Of a stretch of DNA of 64,000 bases, positions 17,964-27,424 are shown in pieces. Below the pieces are notes generated by a model. It searched no databases, was not told where the DNA came from, and saw nothing but the letters and a program-made list of their open reading frames with translations. The stretch is taken from contig DKZA01000003.1 in the NCBI GenBank assembly GCA_002492525.1, positions 16,656-80,655 on the forward strand, given 5' to 3'. The stretch comes from Lachnospiraceae bacterium UBA7086. GTDB lineage: Bacteria; Bacillota; Clostridia; Lachnospirales; Lachnospiraceae. Numbering within the stretch: the first letter of the stretch is position 1; every line of letters starts with the position of its first letter. Position numbers and translations under genes: made by a program.

Positions 17964-19256
17964 ATGAATACATCAAATAATACAATACAGGATTTTCTGA
18001 AGGCGAAGTTTGAGATCCTGAAGGATTTTCTGGTGCGGTATTCTAAGATTGTGTTGCCTGTGATATTGGCAGTTTGTGTATTGATCACTATAGTGACGGC
18101 AGTTAGTGCCAATAAGAAAAAGGTTGTGCAGGAAGAAATGGCGGTAACGACCGAGGAAACAGAAGTGCTGGGCGAATTAGTTGCAGTACCGCAGGTGCCG
18201 CTTGAACAGGATGTTGTGCCGGGACTCAACGAGTTTATGCAGAGTTATTATACAGCCATGGTAGAAGGAGACACAGATACCTTGTCTAAGATCGTGGAGT
18301 ATATGGATGCCACAGAACTTATCAGGGTATCGGAAATGAGTAAATACATTGAGTCATATCCGGTGGTGGAAGTCTATACAAAGAAGGGGCCGAGAGAAGG
18401 TACCTATCTTGCCTATGTGTATGAGGAAACGAAGTTCTATGATTATGACAGGACAGTACCCGGGCTGCGCGTGTTTTATATCTGCACGGATGAGAATGGT
18501 GACTTTTACATTAATGAAGACGGCGAGGAGGACGATAATGAACTGCGTTACATCCGGGAAGTTAATTTACAGGATGATGTGGTAGACCTTCATAACAGAG
18601 CTTCCGTGGCATATAATGATATGGTTGCCGAAGACGGGGAACTGGCGGCGTTTCTTTTGGAATTGAAAGAAGAGATTGCGAAGAATGTGGGAGAAGCCCT
18701 TGCACGTGTAGAAAGCAGTGAACAGACAGCGGAAGGGGCGGAGGAGACTCCCGGAGAAACCGAAGGGACCGAGGAAAGCACAGAGACACCTTCCATGGTG
18801 GTGACAAAAGTAAAAGCAACGGATGTGGTCAATATCAGAACCTCTGACAGTGAGACCGCAGATAAAATCGGTAAGGCGGCCGTAGGAGATGAGTTCACTC
18901 TTTTGGAAGAGCGGGGAAATGGCTGGAGTAAAGTAGAGTACGACGGCAAAGAAGCATTTATCAAGAGTGATTATCTGGAGCCTTCCGAGACAGAAGTTGC
19001 GGTGGCAGACGATGAGGAAAATGAGGCAGAACCGGAAGAAGATGATGACAGTAACAGTACGCCGGCGGCCTCTACCGGTACGGTGACTGTAAAAGAGAAT
19101 GTCAGAATCCGCAGCGGGGCCAGTGAAACTTCCGAGAAACTGGGCACTGCCTATGCAGGAGAGAAGCTGAATGTGATCATGAAACAGGCAGATGGCTGGA
19201 CAAAGATTGATTACAATGGCAAAACTGCTTATGTCAAATCCGATTACGTGGAATAG
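17964..19256 (+). CDS. Membrane-anchored protein with two SH3b domains
   Basis: A 430-residue protein with an N-terminal membrane helix (about residues 27-48) and the rest predicted outside the cell. A ~170-residue domain after the helix is not recognised (LNEFMQSYYTAMVEGDTDTL...). An acidic Glu/Thr-rich linker, an SH3b domain (~285-345), a second acidic linker and a terminal SH3b domain (~375-430) follow. Both SH3b copies have the VNIR/VRIRSG start and AYVKSDY-type end. SH3b pairs usually bind the peptidoglycan peptide. No enzyme domain is seen. Ribosome site AGAAAGG is weak. Confidence 0.75.
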   Translation: MNTSNNTIQDFLKAKFEILKDFLVRYSKIVLPVILAVCVLITIVTAVSANKKKVVQEEMAVTTEETEVLGELVAVPQVPLEQDVVPGLNEFMQSYYTAMVEGDTDTLSKIVEYMDATELIRVSEMSKYIESYPVVEVYTKKGPREGTYLAYVYEETKFYDYDRTVPGLRVFYICTDENGDFYINEDGEEDDNELRYIREVNLQDDVVDLHNRASVAYNDMVAEDGELAAFLLELKEEIAKNVGEALARVESSEQTAEGAEETPGETEGTEESTETPSMVVTKVKATDVVNIRTSDSETADKIGKAAVGDEFTLLEERGNGWSKVEYDGKEAFIKSDYLEPSETEVAVADDEENEAEPEEDDDSNSTPAASTGTVTVKENVRIRSGASETSEKLGTAYAGEKLNVIMKQADGWTKIDYNGKTAYVKSDYVE

Positions 19257-19305
19257 AACGGGTCGGACAGGGGGAACGATTAAATATCAATAATTGGGTA
19301 AAGCT

Positions 19306-19338
19306 AAAGAGTATAGGGATTTCCTATACTCTTTTTAT
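19306..19338 (+). terminator. Terminator after the SH3 protein gene
   Basis: A 12-bp stem AAAGAGTATAGG paired with CCTATACTCTTT and a short loop is followed by T residues. Confidence 0.88.
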
Positions 19339-19371
19339 GTTATAGGAAGGGAAAGAAGGGAGTGATACAAC

Positions 19372-19803
19372 ATGAAACATGATGATGCCATGATTCTAAG
19401 GGAGATTCAGAAAAATACACAGATGGGCATGACGGCCATTGATACGATTTTAGATAAGATAGAAAATGATGAGTTTTCCTTGCAGTTGTCCAGACAGTCT
19501 CTGCGTTATTCAGAGATTCATAATAAGGCACTGGATAAGATTCTGGAGAATGACGGGGAAGTGTATCGGGGCAGCCAGATTGGGGAACTGTTCTTAAAGG
19601 GTAACATACACGCAAATACGGCACTGAACATCAGCACCGGTCATCTGGCGGAAATGATGATCCAGGGGAGCAATAGAGGAATAACCAGTATGTGGAAAGC
19701 CCTGAAGCATAATACGCTGGCTACGGACGATGCCGTAGAACTGGCACAGGAACTGGTAGACTTTGAGGAGAAAAATATAGACAGATTAAAAGAGTATCTA
19801 TAG
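19372..19803 (+). CDS. Uncharacterised helical protein
   Basis: A 143-residue soluble protein predicted to be almost entirely alpha-helical. It has repeated polar-hydrophobic heptads such as ILREIQKNTQMGMTAIDTILDKI and AEMMIQGSNRGITSMWKAL. Length and helix pattern loosely recall ferritin-like four-helix proteins, but no metal-binding ExxH pair stands out, so no function is assigned. It has a good ribosome site (AGGGAG) and lies alone between a terminator and the gdhA promoter. Confidence 0.6.
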   Translation: MKHDDAMILREIQKNTQMGMTAIDTILDKIENDEFSLQLSRQSLRYSEIHNKALDKILENDGEVYRGSQIGELFLKGNIHANTALNISTGHLAEMMIQGSNRGITSMWKALKHNTLATDDAVELAQELVDFEEKNIDRLKEYL

Positions 19804-19890
19804 CATTGTATACAAGTATTTTAGTATAATTGTACAATATATGTAAAAAAATTTCGTAAAATTTTTACGCTTTAATCTGCTAAATCGGTC

Positions 19891-19919
19891 TTGTGGATTT
19901 TATCATGTCATACTATAAT
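19891..19919 (+). promoter_or_regulatory. Candidate gdhA promoter
   Basis: TTGTGG at 19891-19896, a 17-base spacer and a perfect TATAAT at 19914-19919, about 80 bases before the gdhA ATG. The -35 is weak, which leaves room for activation. Confidence 0.6.
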
Positions 19920-19996
19920 GATACATGGACAAGGAAAACGTGCCTTTTTATACGAGAAGACATGTCAACTTATATACAAATTAAAGGAGGACATGA

Positions 19997-21346
<1,350 letters not shown>

Positions 21347-21373
21347 TAGTAATATCAGTATCAAAAGAAGTAG

Positions 21374-21402
21374 AAAAGGTTGTCCGAAAGGGCAACCTTT
21401 TT
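21374..21402 (+). terminator. Terminator of gdhA
   Basis: A continuous 12-bp stem capped by a GAAA tetraloop and followed by T residues. It is one of the strongest terminators in the window. Confidence 0.92.
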
Positions 21403-21420
21403 GTGAACAGAGGAATATGT

Positions 21421-21516
21421 ATGGCAAAATATGATAAGAAAGCAGCATTAGAGGTTTATTGTGAAGGCGGCACGCAGCGGTTGTAGCTTTTAATGAGTTC
21501 GGTGTTGTAAATAATC
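21421..21516. pseudogene. Relic sequences, including an antitoxin gene fragment
   Basis: On the minus strand, 21509-21477 reads YNTELIKSYNR and matches 29 of 33 bases of 26011-26043, inside the intact HTH antitoxin gene (YNTELIESYDR). On the plus strand, 21421-21486 is a 21-codon open frame beginning MAKYDKKAALEV with a fair ribosome site; it may be the stump of another gene or a chance frame. The matching bases are direct sequence evidence of a former second copy or a repeat. Confidence 0.6.
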
Positions 21517-21551
21517 ATAGATTGTGTGAGATTTTTGAGGTTTCAGAAGTT

Positions 21552-22811
21552 ATGAATAAGAATTTTTATTCCGTGTGGTTTTCAAGATTAATTTCTATTT
21601 TAGGAAGCAGCTTAACAACATTTGGTGTCAGCGTCTGGGTTTATGGAGAAACGGGAAAAGCGACGCCTATGGCTGTCACCATGCTTTGTTCGATATTGCC
21701 GTCTATTATTTTTGCACCGCTAAGCGGCATCGTCTGTGATTATGTTAATCGTAAAAAAGTAATTTTTATAGCAGATTCGATAGCAGCCATAACGAGTTTA
21801 TCATTATTGATGTATCTTATGATGGAAAGATTCGATTTTGGAATTATCTGTGCCTTTAATTTTATTAATGCAACGGCAAATATGTTGGATAACAATGCCT
21901 ATCAGGCTTCTTTATCTACCTTGGTGAAAGAAAATGATATTAAAAAAGCAGGAGGTATGAATCAGATCATTGATTCCATCAGCAGTATCATCGCGCCTGT
22001 TTGTGCCGGCATATTATATTATCCTGTTGGGTTAAAAGGATTATTGGTGATTGATCTGTGTACATATGTTGTGGCAATGTTGATTTTTATCAGAGTACCG
22101 GCATGTGTTTTTTCGGATTCCGAAAAAGAGAAAAAAGAGCATGAAAAGTTTTTTGAAAACATTTTGGCAGGGTTTCAATTTATATTTTCCCAAAGAGGAT
22201 TGACTTTATTGATGATATTTTATGCGATGTTCAATTTTCCCCTTAATATTTCAGATTCTCTGACGGAGCCCCTGGTTTTATCTCTGGGTAACAGCTTTGA
22301 TATGGGATTGGTAAAGATGGTCGGTGGGATAGGTCTTTTCCTCGGAAGCTTATTTATTACCGGAAAAGGCATGAAATATTCTTATAGTAAGAGTATCTTT
22401 ATTTCAGCGGTTGTAACAGGGGTATCAATATGTGTTATAGGAATCAGAAATAATATATATTCCATTATGTTAGGGGAGTTTGTATTCCTATTCATAATTC
22501 CGATTGTCAATACATTGGCGGGAACCTTATGGATTTTAAAGACACCGAAGGAATTGCAGGGCAGAGTATACGCAGCCAGAGGCATGGTAGTCAAATCTAT
22601 CATTCCGCTTTCTTATTTATTGGTGGGGCCCATGGCAGATCGTTGGATTCCCATGTTTTTGGAGAAATACCCAAACGCCTGTAAAGGGATTCAAATAGTC
22701 TTAAAGGAAGGGAACCTTAATTATAGACTGGTGTATGTGCTGGCCGGAATGACAGCAATCATTTTGGCACTGCTTTTCTTTGCCCAGAAGGATTTGCGGA
22801 AGCTGGATTAG
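21552..22811 (+). CDS. MFS transporter, possibly drug efflux
   Basis: Major facilitator membrane protein of 419 residues with about 12 hydrophobic segments. The N-terminus (FYSVWFSRLISILGSSLTTFGVSVWVY) and the DYVNRKKVIFIAD loop resemble the MefA/enterobactin-exporter-like group of small-molecule exporters. The substrate is unknown. The ATG at 21552 has GAGG 11 bases upstream; an in-frame TTG at 21522 is less likely. It follows the antitoxin relic and precedes the three-gene nuclease unit. A 120-base gap separates them, so cotranscription is uncertain. Confidence 0.82.
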   Translation: MNKNFYSVWFSRLISILGSSLTTFGVSVWVYGETGKATPMAVTMLCSILPSIIFAPLSGIVCDYVNRKKVIFIADSIAAITSLSLLMYLMMERFDFGIICAFNFINATANMLDNNAYQASLSTLVKENDIKKAGGMNQIIDSISSIIAPVCAGILYYPVGLKGLLVIDLCTYVVAMLIFIRVPACVFSDSEKEKKEHEKFFENILAGFQFIFSQRGLTLLMIFYAMFNFPLNISDSLTEPLVLSLGNSFDMGLVKMVGGIGLFLGSLFITGKGMKYSYSKSIFISAVVTGVSICVIGIRNNIYSIMLGEFVFLFIIPIVNTLAGTLWILKTPKELQGRVYAARGMVVKSIIPLSYLLVGPMADRWIPMFLEKYPNACKGIQIVLKEGNLNYRLVYVLAGMTAIILALLFFAQKDLRKLD

Positions 22812-22934
22812 AATGGAAGCGTTTAGTTATAGAATAAAAGTAATTGGTTTGGGAATGTTGAATATCCGGGTTTTGCTATTTTTATGTTTAGAGGAATATG
22901 GTAGAATAATGAAGAAAGTTTGAAGGTGATTTTA

Positions 22935-23630
22935 ATGGCACAGGACTATACCGCGGAAGAAATTTTATTGAAGATTCGGCAGTCAAGCCAGAAGATAGAA
23001 TCTTTTTATAAGCAGGATTTTATAAATTATCGTGGGAAGACCAAGGACACAAAGGAATATTATACTGAAATTATTGCCGGGTGGTGTATTGAAAACTGTT
23101 CCTTATTTGAACAAATACCCAAAATTACACGCAGGTCTTCATATAGAACGCTGACACATGACGGTAATCCGGGTAATACTCGTTCCAATCGTACGGAAGA
23201 ATTAATTGCCATGTCAATGTTTCGCCAAGGTGAGTTACCTGTTATTGGAAAGATTCTTGATTATCAGACCCCATTAAAAAACAAACGGTCAGATCAGGCA
23301 GGTAAAATAGATTTGTTAGCGTATGATGGAAAAGTATTGCGTATCTTAGAATTGAAAGAACCGAAAAGCACAGAAAGTATGCTTCGCTGTATTTTAGAAG
23401 GGTATACATATTTGCAGATTGTGGATAAAGAAAAATTATTGCAGGATTTTTCTTTACCTGCATATACACCTGTTGTAGCCAATCCTTTTGTTTTTGTGAA
23501 TGGACAGCAACATAATGAAATGCGGGAGAAAAGGCCGCAGTTAAGGCGATTAAAAGAGTTGTTCCGCACCAAACCATTTTATATTGTGAGGAAGGAAAAT
23601 GGATATTACGATGTGACGGAGGATGAATAA
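22935..23630 (+). CDS. PD-(D/E)XK nuclease-like protein, gene A of a three-gene unit
   Basis: A 231-residue soluble protein. The core GKIDLLAYDGKVLRILELKEPKS fits the PD-(D/E)XK layout: D126, then 12 residues to E139-L-K141, with E88 or E89 as the possible helix-1 acid. This is the fold of many restriction and repair nucleases, but no named family is recognised. The ATG at 22935 has GAAGGTGAT upstream. Its stop codon overlaps the next ATG by one base (TAATG), so it is translationally coupled to the membrane protein and then to the metallo-hydrolase. A role in DNA or RNA cleavage, perhaps in defence, is inference. Confidence 0.6.
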   Translation: MAQDYTAEEILLKIRQSSQKIESFYKQDFINYRGKTKDTKEYYTEIIAGWCIENCSLFEQIPKITRRSSYRTLTHDGNPGNTRSNRTEELIAMSMFRQGELPVIGKILDYQTPLKNKRSDQAGKIDLLAYDGKVLRILELKEPKSTESMLRCILEGYTYLQIVDKEKLLQDFSLPAYTPVVANPFVFVNGQQHNEMREKRPQLRRLKELFRTKPFYIVRKENGYYDVTEDE

Positions 23631-24325
23631 TGAGAAAGATTGGTATAGAAACTCTATGGGGCGGAATATTTGGTATTGTTGCGATTGTTGCTGCCATTAT
23701 AGAGATGGCATTAAACGGATTTGAGGCATTGGCAATAGCAGGAGCAGTTAAAGATGTTTCCGGGACATTGGTAACAGTTATGGTTCTGTTCTTTGCAATT
23801 AAAAATCTGTTGCCACGTAAAGAAAAGTTGAGCATAGAAGAAAGAATCATTTTGGCTCTTGAAGAATGGCAGCAAGCCAATTCAACAATGATTATCAAAA
23901 GCTCAGACGATGAAAAGACCGGTAAATATGGTTTTCATATGCGTACCGATATTCGGGATTTTTATCGTGCTGTACCATTGACAAAAAATTCGGGTTGGTT
24001 TGTCCGACTCCCTCTGCCACAAGTGGGCAATTATGCAAACGATAATATTCGGATAGAATTTCATCTGAATAAAGGGACTTTTTTTGCGGATATAGCACTT
24101 TCTCCGGATGAATTAAAGCACCGTTTTGACCAGTTAAATAAACTGTTTTGTGATTTTATAAATGCAAAATATCATGATTTTTTAGTAGCCAGTGGTCAAA
24201 ACGATCTTATTATTATAAAGATGTCACAACCTATAGAAAATGATGACGATATACAAAAATTGATTGAAGTATTGAATAGTATGCTTCAGGCTTATTTAGC
24301 TTCTGCAAATGTTAAGGTATCATAA
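23630..24325 (+). CDS. Membrane-anchored protein of unknown family, gene B of a three-gene unit
   Basis: A 231-residue protein. Two hydrophobic segments lie in the first ~65 residues (GIFGIVAIVAAIIEMALNG and VSGTLVTVMVLFFAIKNLL), followed by a cytoplasmic-looking domain of ~160 residues (HMRTDIRDFYRAVPLTKNSGWFV..., IRIEFHLNKGTFFADIAL...). I do not recognise the soluble domain. The gene overlaps the nuclease-like gene by one base and touches the metallo-hydrolase start, so the three products are probably made in fixed ratio. Membrane anchoring of a sensor or effector is a common design in phage defence; that reading is inference. Confidence 0.6.
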   Translation: MRKIGIETLWGGIFGIVAIVAAIIEMALNGFEALAIAGAVKDVSGTLVTVMVLFFAIKNLLPRKEKLSIEERIILALEEWQQANSTMIIKSSDDEKTGKYGFHMRTDIRDFYRAVPLTKNSGWFVRLPLPQVGNYANDNIRIEFHLNKGTFFADIALSPDELKHRFDQLNKLFCDFINAKYHDFLVASGQNDLIIIKMSQPIENDDDIQKLIEVLNSMLQAYLASANVKVS

Positions 24326-25528
24326 ATGGAAGTACATATCATACGAGGACAAAATCAAATCGGAGGCTCTATCATTGAAGTCTGTTCTTCTACAACAAAA
24401 ATTATTTTAGAGACGGGGAGTGAGTTGGGCGAAAAAACACCAATAATTCCAAAAGTAGATGGCTTATTTCAAGGAAAACCGCTATATGATGCTGTACTGA
24501 TTACCCATTATCATGGAGATCATATTGGTTTGCTTGAAAGCGTTTTGTCAGAGATTCCTGTGTATATGGGAGAGAAGGCATTTCATATTTATCAAGCGGC
24601 AAACGGGTATCTTAATAAGCCGGTAATATCCCCTGTTTGTTTTTTTCATGCAGGAGAAGAAATTGATATTGGCGATATAAAAGTTGTACCTCTATTGTGT
24701 GACCATTCAGCCTTTGACTCCTATATGCTGTTATTGAGCAGTGAAGGAAAAACTATGCTTTACACAGGGGATTTTCGAGCAAATGGGAGAAAGCATTTTC
24801 CATCTCTTTTGAAACGACTGCCCAAGATAGATATTCTCATTACTGAGGGAACAACCCTTTCCAGACCTCATTTGGACACGCTGACAGAACAGGATTTAGA
24901 AGAAAATGCCATCCGTTGTATTTCCAAATTATCGGACGAACCTGTGTTTATTTTTATGGCGGCTACTAATATTGATAGACTTGTTACTATGTATCGGATT
25001 GCAAAACGCACGCAACGGATTTTTTTAGAGGATGTATATACAGCAACTATTGCTTCTGCTGCCGGCGATAATATACCAAATCCACAGTCTTTTTGTGATG
25101 TAAAGACTTTTTTAACGGCTCCGACAGAGAAACAGTATGCTATTTTACAAAGATATGACCGTGCTAAAATAGGGCGTGCAGAAATATCAAAGAAACGATT
25201 TATTATGTGTGTCCGGCCATCAATGAAAGCATACTTGGAAAAACTGAACAATTATATCTCTTTTCAAGGGGGCTGTTTATTCTATTCTATGTGGGATGGA
25301 TATATGGCAAATGAAGATGTTTCGGGTTTTCTTCAATATATGAAAGAAAAGGGCGTTTCAATTGAGCAATTGCACACCAGTGGTCATGCTGATATGGAAA
25401 CAATTGACAGAGTGATAGAACAGACAAAACCACGATATATCTTACCTGTTCATACGGAAAATGCAAATTGGTTTGAACGATACAAGACCTGTAAAGTAAT
25501 TTATGAAAGCAAATATTTGTTTTTATAG
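24326..25528 (+). CDS. MBL-fold hydrolase resembling compact RNase J / beta-CASP proteins, gene C of a three-gene unit
   Basis: A 400-residue metallo-beta-lactamase-fold protein. Motif II is THYHGDH (H61, H63, D65, H66), a metal-site His and Asp lie in CDHSAFD and YTGDF, and the C-terminus has LHTSGHAD and PVHTEN. These correspond to the beta-CASP motifs of RNase J and CPSF nucleases. RNase J itself is about 550 residues and has an extra C-terminal domain that is absent here. Nucleic acid hydrolysis is the likely activity. The ATG directly abuts the stop of the membrane protein gene. The downstream toxin-antitoxin genes converge on it. Confidence 0.7.
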   Translation: MEVHIIRGQNQIGGSIIEVCSSTTKIILETGSELGEKTPIIPKVDGLFQGKPLYDAVLITHYHGDHIGLLESVLSEIPVYMGEKAFHIYQAANGYLNKPVISPVCFFHAGEEIDIGDIKVVPLLCDHSAFDSYMLLLSSEGKTMLYTGDFRANGRKHFPSLLKRLPKIDILITEGTTLSRPHLDTLTEQDLEENAIRCISKLSDEPVFIFMAATNIDRLVTMYRIAKRTQRIFLEDVYTATIASAAGDNIPNPQSFCDVKTFLTAPTEKQYAILQRYDRAKIGRAEISKKRFIMCVRPSMKAYLEKLNNYISFQGGCLFYSMWDGYMANEDVSGFLQYMKEKGVSIEQLHTSGHADMETIDRVIEQTKPRYILPVHTENANWFERYKTCKVIYESKYLFL

Positions 25529-25626
25529 CAAAGATGCACTTATTTATTCATAAAGGGAAAGAGTTTATATAATTGTCTTATGGGAAAATATATACTATTA
25601 CAGTTTCTCGATTACTTCAAAAGCTA

Positions 25627-26274
25627 TCAACTTTCTGTTTCTTGCTCAAACAATTCGGATACATCGCACTTTAAGGCTTTAGCAAGCCGCATTACAATAT
25701 CAAACTGAGCTTTGTTCAAGTCTTTGCTTTTCCGTTCGTATGCCCGGATGGTGTTAAGTGAGACGCCGGATTTATTGGCAAGTGCTTCTTGTGTTAATCC
25801 ACAATGTTTCCTGGCTGTTTTCAGTTTGCTTTCGCTTTTGGAAAAATGAGTGTCAAGAACCTCATAACTTTTTTGAATGTCTGCTTCGTGAAGCGTTTTA
25901 TAAAGTACGATAAGCTCATCGTAAGGAATGGTATCAAGTATGCTCTTAAAAGTACAATTGGAGTACCATTGATAATGCGTCAGCATCCAACCCACCCAAT
26001 ACACATCGCTGCGGTCGTAGCTCTCAATGAGTTCGGTATTGTAGGTTTCACCGGTAGTCTTTTCCATGACCTCCAGAAACAATTCCAGGCCGCTTTTTCC
26101 TGCAATATATTTAGGATTCCCGTTTTCAATCTGTTTGGCAACATTGGATTGAATAAAGCGTTCCAAGAAGTCCGTACCCTTCATGCCAAATTCCGATACC
26201 GCATCATGGAGCATATTACCAACGGCACGGGACGATTTATTCAGATATAGTTGACTGTAAGCGCGGGTCGTCAT
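25627..26274 (-). CDS. HTH (XRE) protein, probable antitoxin to the DUF3990 protein
   Basis: A 215-residue protein. The C-terminal ~60 residues form a clear Cro/CI helix-turn-helix (CGLTQEALANKSGVSLNTIRAYERK). The N-terminal ~150 residues (GMKGTDFLERFI..., YWVGWMLTHYQWYSNCTF...) probably bind the partner. Its start overlaps the end of the upstream DUF3990 gene by 38 bases, so the toxin is translated first and the regulator second. It likely represses the operon through the two palindromes at 26953-27001. Antitoxin activity is inferred from arrangement and is not shown by the sequence. Confidence 0.78.
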   Translation of the reverse strand: MTTRAYSQLYLNKSSRAVGNMLHDAVSEFGMKGTDFLERFIQSNVAKQIENGNPKYIAGKSGLELFLEVMEKTTGETYNTELIESYDRSDVYWVGWMLTHYQWYSNCTFKSILDTIPYDELIVLYKTLHEADIQKSYEVLDTHFSKSESKLKTARKHCGLTQEALANKSGVSLNTIRAYERKSKDLNKAQFDIVMRLAKALKCDVSELFEQETES

Positions 26275-26938
26275 ATTTCATATCCTCCCTCATAATATCG
26301 AGAATAAAGATATCATCCATAAGCTGCTGTAAATTCTTTTTCCTATTCGTGTAAGCAGCTCTTGCGTTTTGATCTCTTTCTGCCCGTTTGTAGTAGTATT
26401 CACGGTAATCGACAGCCTCGTACTCGATAAATGCAATTTGTTGGAAAGAACGTTCGGAGAGCAATACAACTTGTTCGCCGAGAGTGCCGAGTTGCATGGC
26501 AAGGTTTAAGTCTCGCAACGAAATGGTGTTATTCACAAAATCTTCAGCAAAAGAGAAATAAGAATCGTCAGCACGATATCCTATCATGACATCAACATCT
26601 GTTATGTTTGGCATAAAGTGAGAAAGGATGAATTCTCTTGCGTTGTTACCAACGGGAGAATTGATGTCAAATTTTCTATGCGTAAGAAGAATAGCAAGCC
26701 AGTTGAGGATGTTAAATTGTCCTTTGGTTAAGTGCATGACATTCATTCCGTCAAGGGACAGACGATACTTGTTGGCGTAACCGTCGTTTTTTACGGGACA
26801 AGCCCATTCTTTTGCAAGCTCAATGTTCTCGGTGCAGTAAAAGCCCTGTCCGTAATCATTGTATTTCTTGCCGATACCAAACTTCGGTACCTCAACGATT
26901 TGTTGAGAACCATGATAGATAATGAAATCCGGTTTCAT
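26237..26938 (-). CDS. DUF3990 protein, probable ADP-ribosyltransferase-like toxin
   Basis: A 233-residue protein beginning with the DUF3990 signature (IIYHGSQQIVEVPKFGIGKKYNDYGQGFYCTEN...AKEWA). This resembles the NAD-binding core of ADP-ribosyltransferase-like toxins (YHGS, GFYCT). The rest is helical and polar. A consensus promoter, GGAGG six bases before the ATG, and a coupled HTH gene make a compact toxin-antitoxin unit. Target and reaction are unknown for this family as far as I can tell. It probably acts inside its own cell. Confidence 0.78.
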   Translation of the reverse strand: MKPDFIIYHGSQQIVEVPKFGIGKKYNDYGQGFYCTENIELAKEWACPVKNDGYANKYRLSLDGMNVMHLTKGQFNILNWLAILLTHRKFDINSPVGNNAREFILSHFMPNITDVDVMIGYRADDSYFSFAEDFVNNTISLRDLNLAMQLGTLGEQVVLLSERSFQQIAFIEYEAVDYREYYYKRAERDQNARAAYTNRKKNLQQLMDDIFILDIMREDMKYDDPRLQSTISE

Positions 26939-26952
26939 AGGATACCTCCGGT

Positions 26953-26968
26953 GTAATACTGTGGTATT
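26953..26968. promoter_or_regulatory. Operator copy 1 of the toxin-antitoxin operon
   Basis: TAATAC-TGTG-GTATTA, a perfect 6-bp palindrome, is part of a 20-base direct repeat (26952-26971). It lies between the -10 and the ribosome site, so a bound repressor would block elongation or initiation. Confidence 0.82.
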
Positions 26969-26979
26969 AGTATGATTTC

Positions 26980-27008
26980 ATTGTAATACTGTGGTATTAG
27001 TTTGTCAA
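26980..27008 (-). promoter_or_regulatory. Sigma-A promoter of the toxin-antitoxin operon
   Basis: On the minus strand, TTGACA (27008-27003), a 17-base spacer and TACAAT (26985-26980) form a near-perfect promoter. Operator copy 2 fills its spacer. Confidence 0.85.
26983..26998. promoter_or_regulatory. Operator copy 2 of the toxin-antitoxin operon
   Basis: A second identical TAATAC-TGTG-GTATTA palindrome sits 30 bases from copy 1, within a 20-base repeat (26982-27001). A 30-base step is close to three helical turns, so two repressor dimers could bind the same DNA face and cooperate. Confidence 0.82.
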
Positions 27009-27091
27009 TTCATTTTCTGAAATATACAGAAGAAAAGATAAATTCAAAAAATAATAGTAACAGAGTCAATCATGGTGTAACAGTTACTATG

Positions 27092-27424
27092 TTACGTTAC
27101 CATCACCTGCAAAATATCCTCAAACCGAATCTTGGTATTCACAATCTGTAACAGGCGGCTGGTCTCGTCTATACGGGCTACCAGCCCCGTTATCTTAATG
27201 TATTCTCCTTTATGAAAATAAACCACGGTGGCCATTTTGCCTTTGGCGAGCAAATGCATCTGGCGATCCAGTTCTTCTTCCATTTCCGGAGAAAGTTCTA
27301 TTTTGGGTACCAGAATCTTTTCCTTCTGGGCCAGTGCTTCCGGCAGCCCCCTTAAGGCCGCGAAGGGCATGAACTGTTTGGCTCTTTCCTCTATGGGCAT
27401 TTTATTTTGCGGTTTAGCTGCCAC
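27092..27424 (-). CDS. YolD-like family protein
   Basis: A 110-residue protein of the YolD-like family, which in Bacillus and phages accompanies Y-family polymerases of the UvrX/YqjW type. The characteristic KQFMPFAALRGLPEAL segment is near residues 16-31, and the C-terminal half is a small beta-rich domain. The start overlaps the polymerase gene's end by 11 bases, so the two are translationally coupled and share the LexA-box promoter. The family's molecular role is not established; an accessory role for the polymerase is the usual proposal. Confidence 0.85.
   Translation of the reverse strand: MAAKPQNKMPIEERAKQFMPFAALRGLPEALAQKEKILVPKIELSPEMEEELDRQMHLLAKGKMATVVYFHKGEYIKITGLVARIDETSRLLQIVNTKIRFEDILQVMVT

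Noticed and set aside
19372..19803. Ferritin-like protein.
   Set aside because: The helical pattern fits loosely, but no ExxH metal-binding pairs are present.
19806..19830. Second gdhA promoter (TTGTAT ... TATAAT).
   Set aside because: The spacer is only 13 bases, too short for sigma-A.
21421..21486. Start of an insertion sequence transposase (MAKYDKKAALEV).
   Set aside because: Only 21 codons, with no terminal inverted repeats and no further transposase motifs. It is kept only as part of a relic region.
26952..27001. Possible CRISPR repeat.
   Set aside because: There are only two copies, each an internal palindrome in a promoter, with a 10-base gap and no cas genes; they fit operators.
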